64,000 nucleotides of DNA from Symbiobacterium thermophilum IAM 14863 (GTDB lineage Bacteria > Bacillota > Sulfobacillia > Symbiobacteriales > Symbiobacteriaceae). Position numbers and translations under genes: made by a program. The stretch lies in contig NC_006177.1 of the NCBI RefSeq assembly GCF_000009905.1, positions 1,364,001-1,428,000 of the forward strand. Direction: 5' to 3'. This document shows, in pieces, positions 26,584-36,201 of this stretch. The notes below the pieces were generated by a model. That model was not told the DNA's origin and ran no database searches. It was given only the letters and a program-made list of their open reading frames with translations. Each line of letters opens with the position of its first letter. Within the stretch, counting starts at the first letter, position 1.

Positions 26584-27883
26584 TCCGGGAGCGCTGGTGG
26601 ATGCTCGGCCTTCCGGACGCCCCGTCTCTGCGGGTTCGGAACCTCTGGCGACCGCCGGTGCAGGCTCCTCTGCTTCCGGTGCTGCGGGGCCCCTCGCGGG
26701 CATCCGGGTGCTGGACCTCTCCCGGGTGTTGGCGGGCCCCTACTGCGCCCAGATGCTGGGCGACGCCGGGGCGGACGTGATCAAGGTGGAGTCACCGGCC
26801 GGGGACGACACCCGGGCCTGGGGACCGCCCTTTCTGGCTGGCTGCGAACCGCAGCCCGGCCGTCCGGGCGACAGCGCCTATTATGTGTCGTGCAACCGGA
26901 ACAAGCGGGGGATCGTGCTGGACCTGACCACCCCGCACGGGCAGGAGGCGCTCTGCCGGCTGGTCGCCCGGGCGGACGTGCTCATCGAGAACTTCAAGCC
27001 CGGCACCATGGAGCGCTGGGGCCTGGGGTACGAAGACGTGCTGCGCCCGCTGAATCCCCGGCTGGTCTACGCGAGCATTTCAGGTTACGGCCGGACGGGG
27101 CCGGACGCCGACCTGCCGGGCTACGACTTCGTGGCACAGGCCGTCGGCGGGATCATGTCCATCACCGGCGAGCCGGAGGGCGACCCGATGAAGGTGGGCG
27201 TGGCCGTCACCGACCTGACCACCGGGATGATGGCCGCCTTCGCCATCTGCGCCGCCCTGATCGCCCGGCAGGCGACCGGCCGGGGGCAGCGGGTGGACCT
27301 CTCGCTGCTGGAGACCCAGGTGGCCTGGCTGGCCAACGTGGGCCAGTCCTACCTGGTGAGCGGCCAGCCGCCCCGGCGCTGGGGCAACGCCCACGCGTCG
27401 ATCGTCCCGTACGAACTCTTCCACGCCGCCGACCGGCCCATCGTCGTCGGCGTGGGCAACGATGCGCAGTTTGCGCGCTTTTGCGCTGTGTTGGGCCGGC
27501 CGGAGTGGGCGGCGGACGAGCGGTTCGCCACCAACCCGGCAAGGCTGCGGCACCGGCGGGAACTGGTGGGGCTCATCGCCCGGGAGCTGCGCACCCGTCC
27601 GGCGGCCGAATGGCTTGCGGCCATGCGGGCAGCCGGCGTCCCCTCCGGGCCCGTGCGCACCATCCCCGAGGTCTTCGCCGACCCGCAGGTGCTGGCCCGG
27701 GGGATGAAGGTGGAATGCAACCATCCGGTGGCCGGGTTGATCTCCCTCATCGGCATCCCGTTCAAGTTCAGCGACACGCCGGCGACTGTCCGCCGCCCTC
27801 CGCCCCGGTGGGGGGAGCACACGGCGGAGGTGCTGGCCGAGATCGGGTACAGCGCGGAGGAGATCAAGCAGTTCCTCATGTAG
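26564..27883 (+). CDS. CaiB/BaiF family (class III) CoA transferase
   Basis: Residues from about 42 onward match class III CoA transferases. GIRVLDLSRVLAGPYCAQMLGDAGADVIKVE is the N-terminal signature, the nucleophile Asp lies in GYDFVAQAVGGIMSITG-type context near residue 188, and the C terminus HTAEVLAEIGYSAEEIKQFL is typical. Such enzymes move CoA between carboxylic acids by an interlaced-dimer ping-pong mechanism. The first 40 residues (Pro/Gly/Ser/Ala rich) are unlike the family, so the true start may be a later GTG or the extension may be real. The overlap with the dehydrogenase gene argues for cotranslation. Confidence 0.9.
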   Translation: MGFLPGNPGALVDARPSGRPVSAGSEPLATAGAGSSASGAAGPLAGIRVLDLSRVLAGPYCAQMLGDAGADVIKVESPAGDDTRAWGPPFLAGCEPQPGRPGDSAYYVSCNRNKRGIVLDLTTPHGQEALCRLVARADVLIENFKPGTMERWGLGYEDVLRPLNPRLVYASISGYGRTGPDADLPGYDFVAQAVGGIMSITGEPEGDPMKVGVAVTDLTTGMMAAFAICAALIARQATGRGQRVDLSLLETQVAWLANVGQSYLVSGQPPRRWGNAHASIVPYELFHAADRPIVVGVGNDAQFARFCAVLGRPEWAADERFATNPARLRHRRELVGLIARELRTRPAAEWLAAMRAAGVPSGPVRTIPEVFADPQVLARGMKVECNHPVAGLISLIGIPFKFSDTPATVRRPPPRWGEHTAEVLAEIGYSAEEIKQFLM

Positions 27884-27885
27884 AG

Positions 27886-27914
27886 GGCGCGGCCCCCGTG
27901 GTGGGGGCCGCGCC
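27886..27914. terminator. Hairpin between converging CoA-transferase and lipoprotein genes
   Basis: Twelve-base perfect arms (27886-27897 and 27903-27914) with a GTGGT loop, two bases after the CoA-transferase stop. It has no U-tract but is ideally placed to separate convergent transcripts. Confidence 0.6.
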
Positions 27915-27934
27915 GTACATACGACCCGGGGTCG

Positions 27935-29551
27935 TCAGTCCAGCGCCCAGCGCAGTGGGGTGCCCTCCAGCGAGATCTCCCCGATCTGTCCGTCCTCCGT
28001 CCGCACCCAGAGGCGCCAGGCGTCCGCGTACCAGCCCAGGGCCGGCACGTCCGACCGGGGGCGGTACGGGACGAGCCGGGTCCCGTTGGGGAGGCAGGCC
28101 TCACCCGTGCCGAACTCGCGGGGGATGAGGGGGAGGCAACCCTCCACCCCGGCGACGACCAGCGGGAATTCGGGGATGGGGCCCGCCTGCACCTGGACGG
28201 CCGTCTCCATCGGCGGCCGCTCCTCGCACATTCCGCCGCCGGGCTTGGGCGGCAGGACGAACCGCAGCACCGCGCTGTCCCGGCCCCACGGGTTCACGTG
28301 CCCGTACGGTGTGACGAACCCCTCCAGCGTGATGCCCATCTGGTCCGTGCCCGCCCCGTCGGAGACGGCGATGCGCCCCAGGGCGAACAGGTCCGGGTCA
28401 TCCGGCGCAGGCTGCGGTTCACCCTTCCAGTCCTGACCGGAAAACGCCGGGAGGGCCCGCAGTTCACCGGCCGGCGTGAGGAGGCGGTATCCATCCGACG
28501 AATGCACCACCAGCCCGGAGCCGTCGCTCAGCCAGCGGGCGCCCCCGCTGCCCACCGCGGGGAAGCACGTGGTGACGCCGAACGCCCGGAGCCCGGGCTC
28601 CAGCGTCCAGGCGTCCGCCACCACCGTCACGGGGGCCAGCCGGTCCACCGGCCACTCCACCCAGGTCATCCACCGCCCGTCGGGCGAGAAGGTGAGGGGA
28701 TAACCCGGCGCCCTCAGGTCGGCGATCACCGTACCGTCCCAGTCCAGCCGGACCAGCCGGTGCGGCTGCGCGGCGGGCGGCGCCTGATCGTCCGGGATCT
28801 CCACAGCGACCTGCAGCAGGTCGTCGAAGGGCGCCATCGCCGGCCAGGCGTCGGGGCCGAGCTGCAGGTCGGCCAGCGTCACGGCGGCGCCGCTCTCCAG
28901 GTCAAGCGCGATGACCTCGCCCCGGGACAGGAGGATGGCCGCCCGGCGGCCGTCGGGCGCCAGGACGGCGGAGCGCACGGGATCCGCCAGGACGAAGGTG
29001 TGCCGCACCCGCAGGTCCGGCCCGGTCCAGATCAGGCGGCCGGTCTCGTCCCGGAAGCCGTCCGGCTCCTCCGCCAGCTCCGCGAACAGGAACCCCTGCT
29101 CGGCGGCCAGCAGGAGTCGGTAGCGGGACGCGTCCCACCGCCACATGGCGCCGGTCTGCCGGTCGACGATGTACCCGTCGTCCTCCTGATACGCCGTGCC
29201 GATGAGGAACCGGTTGTCGTCGGTGACCTGCCCGAAGAAGTAGGTCCAGTCATCCTCCGGCGGCGGCAGCCAGCCCTCACCCTGGCCGGTGGCGGTGTCG
29301 AGCAGGTAGATCCCCGGCCGGTCGATGGTGTCGCCGGCGGCGAACGCGATGCGGACCAGCCCGTCCGTCACCTGCTCCGCCAGGACGGCGGGTAAAGCGC
29401 CCGGCGCGGTGTCTCCGGCCGGTGCCCCCGAACCGGCGGGGGCGCTGCCCGCGTCCGTCTCCCCGGCAGGCGAGCCGGCTCCCGCGCTGCAGGCGGAAAG
29501 CAGCGCAGCCAGCACCAGCGCTGCGATGGGCCACTTCCGTACCCTCAGCAT
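27935..29551 (-). CDS. Lipoprotein with WD40/TolB-like repeats
   Basis: A 538-residue protein with a lipoprotein signal peptide (KWPIAALVLAALLSAC, Cys about residue 21). An Ala/Gly/Ser/Pro linker of about 40 residues follows, then repeated beta-rich blades such as YPLTFSPDGRWMTWVEWP, PVRSAVLAPDGRRAAILLSRGE and GARWLSDGSGLVVHSSDGYRLL. The phrase xFSPDGRWxxW is typical of beta-propeller proteins. It would be anchored outside the membrane; ligand and role are unknown. I chose ATG 29551 because GGGGGAGG precedes it and the signal peptide starts there. It diverges from the pyr operon. Confidence 0.78.
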   Translation of the reverse strand: MLRVRKWPIAALVLAALLSACSAGAGSPAGETDAGSAPAGSGAPAGDTAPGALPAVLAEQVTDGLVRIAFAAGDTIDRPGIYLLDTATGQGEGWLPPPEDDWTYFFGQVTDDNRFLIGTAYQEDDGYIVDRQTGAMWRWDASRYRLLLAAEQGFLFAELAEEPDGFRDETGRLIWTGPDLRVRHTFVLADPVRSAVLAPDGRRAAILLSRGEVIALDLESGAAVTLADLQLGPDAWPAMAPFDDLLQVAVEIPDDQAPPAAQPHRLVRLDWDGTVIADLRAPGYPLTFSPDGRWMTWVEWPVDRLAPVTVVADAWTLEPGLRAFGVTTCFPAVGSGGARWLSDGSGLVVHSSDGYRLLTPAGELRALPAFSGQDWKGEPQPAPDDPDLFALGRIAVSDGAGTDQMGITLEGFVTPYGHVNPWGRDSAVLRFVLPPKPGGGMCEERPPMETAVQVQAGPIPEFPLVVAGVEGCLPLIPREFGTGEACLPNGTRLVPYRPRSDVPALGWYADAWRLWVRTEDGQIGEISLEGTPLRWALD

Positions 29552-29683
29552 GATTCCAACCTCCCCCGCCCCCGCCGGTGCGGCCCATCCGCATCGGGCC
29601 TGCGCTTCCAGGCGCGGGGGCGTTCCTCTACCGGGATAAACGCCGCCGACGCCGGAAGGTAACGCGCCTCTGCTCCAGCCCCC

Positions 29684-29712
29684 TTGATTTCGCGGGCCCC
29701 CGGTGGTATGTT
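29684..29712 (+). promoter_or_regulatory. Promoter of the pyr operon
   Basis: TTGATT (29684-29689) and TATGTT (29707-29712) are separated by 17 bases, placing the transcript start near 29719, just upstream of the PyrR-binding loop. Confidence 0.65.
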
Positions 29713-29718
29713 CAACGA

Positions 29719-29864
29719 AGGACATGCTGCTTTAACCCAGTCCCGTGAGGCTGGTAAGGAGCACCATACTGGACCGCAGGCCCTGACGCGCGCGGCCCTT
29801 GCCGCGCCTGGGCGCAGTGTGAGACAGTAGACCTCCTTGCCGGTGACGGGCGAGGAGGTTTTTT
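29719..29864 (+). promoter_or_regulatory. PyrR-dependent attenuator of the pyr operon
   Basis: CCAGTCCCGTGAGGCTGG at 29737-29754 matches the conserved PyrR-binding RNA loop. The leader ends in an intrinsic terminator: arms 29831-29841 and 29849-29859 (ACCTCCTTGCC pairing with GGCGAGGAGGT, one G-U) followed by six T residues (29859-29864). UMP-bound PyrR holds the anti-antiterminator and favours this terminator. The leader lies wholly before pyrR, so all six genes are regulated together. Between 29552 and 29683, the rest of this gene-free stretch, I see only the 5' region of the divergent lipoprotein gene. Confidence 0.92.
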
Positions 29865-29875
29865 CATGCCCATGA

Positions 29876-30439
<564 letters not shown>

Positions 30440-30448
30440 GGTTGCGGC

Positions 30449-31377
30449 ATGGCCAGGCTGAAGCGGAAGGACATCCTGGGGCTCCGGGACATGACGGTCG
30501 AGGAGATCGACCTGATCCTGGATACGGCAGAGGCCCTGAAGGATCTGGCCACCCGGCCGATCAAGAAGGTGCCGACCCTGCGGGGCAAGGCGCTCGCGAC
30601 CCTGTTCTACGAGCCCTCCACCCGCACCGCCAAGTCGTTCGAGCTGGCGGGCAAGTACCTGGGGGCAGATGTCATCACCATCTCCGCGTCCACCAGCTCG
30701 GTCCAGAAGGGCGAGACCCTGAAGGACACGGCCCGCAACCTGGAGGCCATGGGCATCGACGCCGTGGTGCTGCGCCACAGCATGGGCGGCGCGCCCCACC
30801 TGCTCGCCCGGGCGCTGCGGGCCTCGGTCATCAACGCCGGCGACGGCCTGCACGAGCACCCGACGCAGGGGCTATTGGACATGCTCACCATCCGGCAGCG
30901 GAAGGGCCGCTTCAAGGGACTCAAGGTCGCCATCATCGGCGACTCGTACCACAGCCGGGTCGCCCGGTCCGACATCTTCGCCCTGACCAAGTACGGCGCC
31001 GAGGTCTGGCTGGCCGGCCCCTCCACGCTCCTGGCACGCGGCTTCGAGGAGTGGGGCGTCCGCACCACCACCCGGGTGGAGGAGGCGCTGGAGGGGGCGG
31101 ACGTGGTGATCGTCCTCCGCCTGCAGCTGGAGCGGCAGCAGAAGGGGCTCTTCCCCACCGTGGCCGAGTACCACCGGTTCTGGGGCGTCACGCCGGAGCG
31201 GCTGCGGCTGGCCAGGCCCGATGCGCTGCTCATGCATCCCGGCCCGCTCAACCGGGGGGTCGAGATCAGCACGGCGGTGGCGGACGGCCCGCAGTCGGCG
31301 ATCCTGGAGCAGGTGACCAACGGCGTGGCGGTGCGCATGGCCCTTCTCTACCTGCTGCTGGGAGGGGGGGAGGCGGC

Positions 31378-31381
<4 letters not shown>
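30449..31381 (+). CDS. pyrB: Aspartate carbamoyltransferase catalytic subunit
   Basis: A 310-residue enzyme that joins carbamoyl phosphate and aspartate in pyrimidine synthesis. The carbamoyl-phosphate site is [20 protein letters not shown] near residue 52, and [17 protein letters not shown] and [12 protein letters not shown] are the other conserved blocks. No pyrI regulatory subunit is present, as in Bacillus-type operons. It starts nine bases after pyrR and its stop overlaps the GTG of pyrC. Confidence 0.97.
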
Positions 31382-32678
<1,297 letters not shown>

Positions 32679-32682
<4 letters not shown>

Positions 32683-33569
32683 AGCCGCCCGACAAGGCCC
32701 ATCGGCGCGCACAGGTCCAGGCCGCGTGGGTCAGGGAGGCCGGGCGGGTGCTGGCCCACGAGGGCGACGGCGAGATCTGCCGGCTGACGCTCCACGCCCC
32801 GGAGATCGCCCGCCGGGCGGCCCCCGGGCAGTTCGTGCAGGTCCATCCCGTGCCCGTGGCACTGCGGCCGTCGGCCCCTGCAATCGATCCGCTGCTGCGG
32901 CGGCCGTTCTCGCTCTGCGAGATCCGGCCCGAGGAGGGGGAGATCACCCTGATCTACCGGGTGGTGGGGCGGGGGACCCGGGTGCTGTCGTCGGTCCCGG
33001 CCGGCGCGGAACTGGATCTGCTGGGCCCCCTGGGCCGCTCCTTCCCCGACCCGCGGGCCGGACGGGGGCTCCTGGTGCTGGTCGGCGGCGGCCTGGGCAT
33101 CCCGCCCATGGCGGCCGCGGCCCGCTGGGCGGCCCAGGCCCGGCGCGACGCCGTGGCGATCCTGGGTGCCCGGACCGCCCGCTACCTGGCCGGCGCCCGG
33201 GAGGTGGCGGCCAGCGGGATGCCCGTGGTCACGGTGACCGACGACGGGTCGGCGGGGCAGCAGGGCATCGTCACGGAGCCCCTGGACCGGATGCTTCGCC
33301 ATGGCGCGGCCGCAGCAGCAGGCCGGCCGGGCGCGGCCAACCCGGTCGGCGAGGTCTGGGCGTGCGGCCCCGAGCCGATGCTGGCGGCGGTGAAGGAGCT
33401 GTGCACCGCAGCCGGCGTCCCGTGCTTCGTCTCGGTGGAGCGGTTCATGGGGTGCGGCTTCGGCGCCTGCCTCGGCTGCACGGTGCCCCGGGCCGGCGGG
33501 GGCTACCTGAAGACGTGTCAGGACGGGCCCGTCTTCCCCGCGGAGGAGGTGGTCCTCGGTGGCTTCTGA
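32679..33569 (+). CDS. pyrK: Dihydroorotate dehydrogenase electron-transfer subunit PyrK
   Basis: A 296-residue FAD and [2Fe-2S] protein that passes electrons from dihydroorotate oxidation to NAD. The FAD domain contains RRPFSLCEI and the NAD-binding GGGLGIPPM motif. The cluster ligands are in VERFMGCGFGACLGCTVPRAGGGYLKTCQDGPVF at the C terminus. The ATG at 32679 overlaps the pyrC stop (ATGA). The gene overlaps pyrD by 11 bases, consistent with a 1:1 PyrK-PyrD complex. Confidence 0.95.
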
Positions 33570-34479
33570 TCAGCCTGACCTGGCCGTCCAACTGTTCGGC
33601 CGGACCTTCCGTACCCCCGTCTGGGCCGCATCCGGCTGCTTCGGTTACGGTCGGGAGTTCGCCGGCGTGTTGGACCTCTCCCGGGTCGGTGCGATCTGCG
33701 TCAAGGGCACGTCCATCGAGCCCTGGACGGGCAACCCGGGGATCCGGGTGGTGGAGACGCCCGGCGGCATGCTAAACGCCATCGGCCTGCAGAATCCCGG
33801 GGTCGACCACTTCCTGACGGTGGACTGGCCGTGGCTGCAGGAGCAGGGGGCGACGGTGATCGTCAACATCGTCGGCCGGACGGTGGAGGAGTACGTCGCC
33901 GTGGCCAGGCGGCTCGAGGGGACAGGTGTGGCCGCGGTGGAGCTGAACATCTCCTGCCCCAACGTGAAGGAGGGGGGGATGGCCTTCGGGACCACCCCTG
34001 GGAGCGCGGCCGCGGTCACGGCCGCCGTGCGGAAGGCCACCACCCTGCCGCTCATCGTGAAGCTCTCCCCCAACGTCGCCGACGTCGTGGCGATCGCCCG
34101 GGCGGTGGAGGACGCCGGCGCCGACGGGCTGTCGGTGATCAACACCCTCCAGGGCATGTCCATCGACATCCGGCGCGGCAGGCCGCACCTGGGCAACGTC
34201 TTCGGCGGCCTGTCCGGCCCCGCGATCAAGCCCGTCGCCCTGCGGATGGTCTGGCAGGTGGCCGGGGCGGTGAAGGTGCCGGTGATCGGCGTCGGCGGCA
34301 TCATGTCCGGCGAGGACGCCGCCGAGTTCCTGATGGCCGGGGCATCGGCCGTCCAGGTGGGCACCGCCTGCTTCATCGACCCGCGGGCGCCCCTCACGAT
34401 CGCGGAGGAACTGGCCCGATTTATGGGAGAGCACGGGTTTCGGAACGTACGCGCGCTGGTGGGCGCCGCGCGGGGCTGA
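33559..34479 (+). CDS. pyrD: Dihydroorotate dehydrogenase, class 1B catalytic subunit
   Basis: A 306-residue FMN barrel enzyme that oxidises dihydroorotate to orotate. Motifs are GIRVVETPGGMLNAIGLQNPGV, the catalytic ELNISCPNVKEGG with the base Cys near residue 133, VINTLQGMSIDI and VPVIGVGGIMSGEDAAEFLMAGASAVQVGT. The catalytic cysteine and the adjacent pyrK assign it to class 1B (NAD-dependent). GTG start inside the end of pyrK. Confidence 0.97.
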   Translation: MASDQPDLAVQLFGRTFRTPVWAASGCFGYGREFAGVLDLSRVGAICVKGTSIEPWTGNPGIRVVETPGGMLNAIGLQNPGVDHFLTVDWPWLQEQGATVIVNIVGRTVEEYVAVARRLEGTGVAAVELNISCPNVKEGGMAFGTTPGSAAAVTAAVRKATTLPLIVKLSPNVADVVAIARAVEDAGADGLSVINTLQGMSIDIRRGRPHLGNVFGGLSGPAIKPVALRMVWQVAGAVKVPVIGVGGIMSGEDAAEFLMAGASAVQVGTACFIDPRAPLTIAEELARFMGEHGFRNVRALVGAARG

Positions 34480-34561
34480 CCCGCCGTACCCACCGAGCGG
34501 GGGATCCGAAGGTCTTGTGGCTGGTGACGGCAACGACGAAGGCCATGGAGGAGGACGGCCC

Positions 34562-35158
34562 ATGACGCTTGGCTTGACCCCTGAGGAGGTGCTGGACATC
34601 CTGCGCGCCACCGGGGCCCTGCTGGAGGGCCACTTTCAGCTGACTTCGGGGCGCCACTCGGACCGCTTCTTCCTCATGCCGCACACGCTCCAGCACCCTC
34701 TGCAGACCGAGCGGCTGTGCCGCGCCCTGGCGGCACGGTTTCAGGAGGACGAAGTGGAAACCGTCGTGGGACCGGCGACGGGCGGCATCATTCTGGCTTA
34801 CGAGGTGGCCCGCCAGCTGGAGCGGCTGACCGGTCGGCCCGTCCGGGCCATCTTCACGGAGAAGACGGAGGACGGCGGCATGGCGCTGAAGCGTCAGTGG
34901 CGGCTGCGGTCCGGCGAACGGGTGTTGGTGGTGGAGGACGCGATCACCACCGGCGGGTCGGTTGTCAAGGCCATCGCAGCCCTTCAGGCGTATCAGCCGG
35001 CGCTGGTCGGCGTCGGCTGCATCGTGGACCGCTCACGGGGCGCCGTTGATTTCGGCGTGCCCCTGCGCCCGCTGATCCGGGTGGACGTGGAGTCCTGGCC
35101 GCCGGATCGGTGTCCGCTCTGCCTGGCCGGGGTGCCTGTGGTGAAGCCGAAGGCGTAG
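34562..35158 (+). CDS. pyrE: Orotate phosphoribosyltransferase
   Basis: A 198-residue enzyme joining orotate and PRPP to make OMP. The PRPP loop is VLVVEDAITTGGSVVKAI near residue 120, and FTEKTEDGGMALKRQW is the flexible loop region. GHFQLTSGRHSDRFFLMP near residue 20 is the family N-terminal block. It is the last gene of pyrRBCKDE; the PyrF needed for the next step is encoded at 18028. GGAGGAGG precedes ATG 34562, which I prefer over an upstream in-frame GTG. Confidence 0.96.
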   Translation: MTLGLTPEEVLDILRATGALLEGHFQLTSGRHSDRFFLMPHTLQHPLQTERLCRALAARFQEDEVETVVGPATGGIILAYEVARQLERLTGRPVRAIFTEKTEDGGMALKRQWRLRSGERVLVVEDAITTGGSVVKAIAALQAYQPALVGVGCIVDRSRGAVDFGVPLRPLIRVDVESWPPDRCPLCLAGVPVVKPKA

Positions 35159-35185
35159 TTAGCACTCATCGTCTCCGAGTGCTAA
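35159..35185. promoter_or_regulatory. CIRCE element (HrcA operator)
   Basis: TTAGCACTC (35159-35167), nine bases, then GAGTGCTAA (35177-35185): a perfect nine-base inverted repeat with the canonical nine-base spacer. It starts right at the end of pyrE, lies eight bases upstream of a -35 box and 71 bases before the fmdB-type start. HrcA would bind it as a repressor. Confidence 0.93.
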
Positions 35186-35192
35186 CTGCCCC

Positions 35193-35221
35193 TTGAATCT
35201 GTATTCCCACCCAGGTAAAAT
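35193..35221 (+). promoter_or_regulatory. Promoter of the FmdB-type zinc ribbon gene
   Basis: TTGAAT (35193-35198) and TAAAAT (35216-35221) are separated by exactly 17 bases, the strongest-looking sigma-A promoter in this part of the window and immediately downstream of CIRCE. Confidence 0.8.
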
Positions 35222-35256
35222 TACGTCATGATTCCTCAGCAAGGGGGGAGACAGGC

Positions 35257-35532
35257 ATGCCGATCTACGAGTTCAGGTGCAACGCATGCAATCACCTCTT
35301 CGAAGAACTGGTCCCGCTGAATACCACGGGTGAGAATCAGAAGTGCCCTGAGTGCGGGCACGTTGGCGCAAGGCGGCTGGTCTCCGCCTTCGCTGCGCAC
35401 GGTCTGGAGAACGGGCATATTGCGGTGGGGCAGAAGCTGACGAGCCTGGACAAGGCCCGGGCGTCCGGCAAGTCCGAGAGCAAGTCCGGCGAGAGCAAGT
35501 CCTCGGGCGAGAGCGCCAGCAAGTCGGCGTAA
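35257..35532 (+). CDS. FmdB family zinc ribbon protein
   Basis: A 91-residue protein with an N-terminal FmdB-type zinc ribbon: YEFRCNACNHLFEELVPL and QKCPECGHVGARRLVSAF give a CxxC...CxxC site. The rest is a low-complexity tail of Ser, Lys and Glu (GKSESKSGESKSSGESASKS). AAGGGGGGAG precedes the ATG. FmdB proteins are annotated as putative regulators but their role is not known. The CIRCE element and strong promoter upstream imply heat-shock-type control by HrcA. Confidence 0.88.
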   Translation: MPIYEFRCNACNHLFEELVPLNTTGENQKCPECGHVGARRLVSAFAAHGLENGHIAVGQKLTSLDKARASGKSESKSGESKSSGESASKSA

Positions 35533-35547
35533 GCGGAGTCCACTGGG

Positions 35548-35573
35548 GAGAGACCGGCTGCGGCCGGTCTCTC
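35548..35573 (+). terminator. Hairpin after the FmdB-type gene
   Basis: Eleven-base perfect arms (35548-35558 and 35563-35573) with a TGCG loop, 15 bases after the stop. Only TTGCTGTT follows, so termination may be partial. Confidence 0.6.
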
Positions 35574-35626
35574 TTGCTGTTGGATTTCGTCAAGTGGTAT
35601 CATGCTGGGGAGGGAGGGGACACGGA

Positions 35627-35887
35627 ATGCGGCGAATCAAGTACAGAGACGAAGAGTACCTGGTTCACACCCGTTCTGGCATGCGGCTGATCGACGCTCT
35701 GGTGGAGCAGGGCGTCCCCGTCACCTGTGACTGCGACGGCAGGGCGCACACCACCGAGCAGTGCCTGGTGCAGTGGCCGAAGGATACGGCCTTCCTTCTT
35801 ACTGAGCCCACCGAGTTCGAGCGCCGGCAGCTGGGCGACCGCTTGGAGAAGGGGCACCGGCTCGCCTGCCAGGCGCTGTTCAAGTGA
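35627..35887 (+). CDS. Small ferredoxin-like protein with atypical cysteine spacing
   Basis: An 86-residue protein whose C-terminal half resembles plant-type [2Fe-2S] ferredoxins (FERRQLGDRLEKGHRLACQA), while the N-terminal half is a short beta-grasp-like stretch (YLVHTRSGMRLIDALVEQGVPVTC). Cysteines are at residues 34, 36, 46 and 81. The usual first three ligands follow C-x5-C-x2-C, here replaced by C-x-C-x9-C, so cluster binding is uncertain. GGAGGGAGGGG precedes ATG 35627. I cannot assign a partner or pathway. Confidence 0.7.
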   Translation: MRRIKYRDEEYLVHTRSGMRLIDALVEQGVPVTCDCDGRAHTTEQCLVQWPKDTAFLLTEPTEFERRQLGDRLEKGHRLACQALFK

Positions 35888-35897
35888 TCCGCACGTG

Positions 35898-35932
35898 AAG
35901 GGAGCACCGACCCGCGTCGGTGCTCCCTTTTT
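35898..35932 (+). terminator. Intrinsic terminator
   Basis: Fourteen-base perfect arms (35898-35911 and 35916-35929) with a CCGC loop and a TTTTT tail, 10 bases after the stop of the ferredoxin-like gene. Confidence 0.93.
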
Positions 35933-36033
35933 CCGCGCCCATCCCTCCGGTCCGAACGTTGCGGGGCGGGCGGGTGGAGAAGGACCGGCCGCGGTTCGGG
36001 AGGGGGGCCAGGCACCCGTAGGGTCTCTGGACT

Positions 36034-36059
36034 ATCCGTTCTGTTCGCACCGACTGTTG
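36034..36059 (+). repeat. Left copy of a 26-bp inverted repeat (CTGTTCGCA family)
   Basis: The 16-base core ATCCGTTCTGTTCGCA is followed after three bases by ACTGTTG. The copy at 37572-37597 is on the opposite strand and matches at 24 of 26 positions, so the pair brackets the IS1595-like gene and the heptamer array. Confidence 0.8.
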
Positions 36060-36107
36060 GTGTCGCCCGCCATCCTGCCGGCCCGCCCGGATGCCGCCGG
36101 TTCGTCG

Positions 36108-36129
36108 AGATCACCCGCACGGGTGATCT
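36108..36129. promoter_or_regulatory. 22-bp perfect palindrome upstream of the IS1595-like gene
   Basis: Arms AGATCACCCG and CGGGTGATCT flank CA. It sits nine bases upstream of the -35 box, the position of an activator or repressor operator. Confidence 0.6.
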
Positions 36130-36138
36130 GTCCCGGTC

Positions 36139-36166
36139 TGGACAACGAACTCGTGTTCGCTACAAT
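36139..36166 (+). promoter_or_regulatory. Promoter of the IS1595-like gene
   Basis: TGGACA (36139-36144) and TACAAT (36161-36166) each match five of six consensus bases and are spaced by 16. The start codon is 35 bases downstream. Confidence 0.7.
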
Positions 36167-36201
36167 GGAACTCGGATCCCGAAACGGGAGGTGCCTCCAC
36201 G

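Larger units (their letters stand above)
35933..36201 (+). other. Regulatory spacer before the IS1595-like gene
   Basis: With the terminator before it, this is a gene-free stretch of about 310 bases. From 35933 to 36030 I see only GC-rich sequence. After that come the 26-bp repeat, the 22-bp palindrome and the promoter listed separately. Confidence 0.6.

Noticed and set aside
30442-31377. Extension of the pyrC frame upstream through pyrB
   Set aside because: pyrB occupies the other frame with full motifs; the extension has no family similarity and GTG 31378 has a strong ribosome-binding site.
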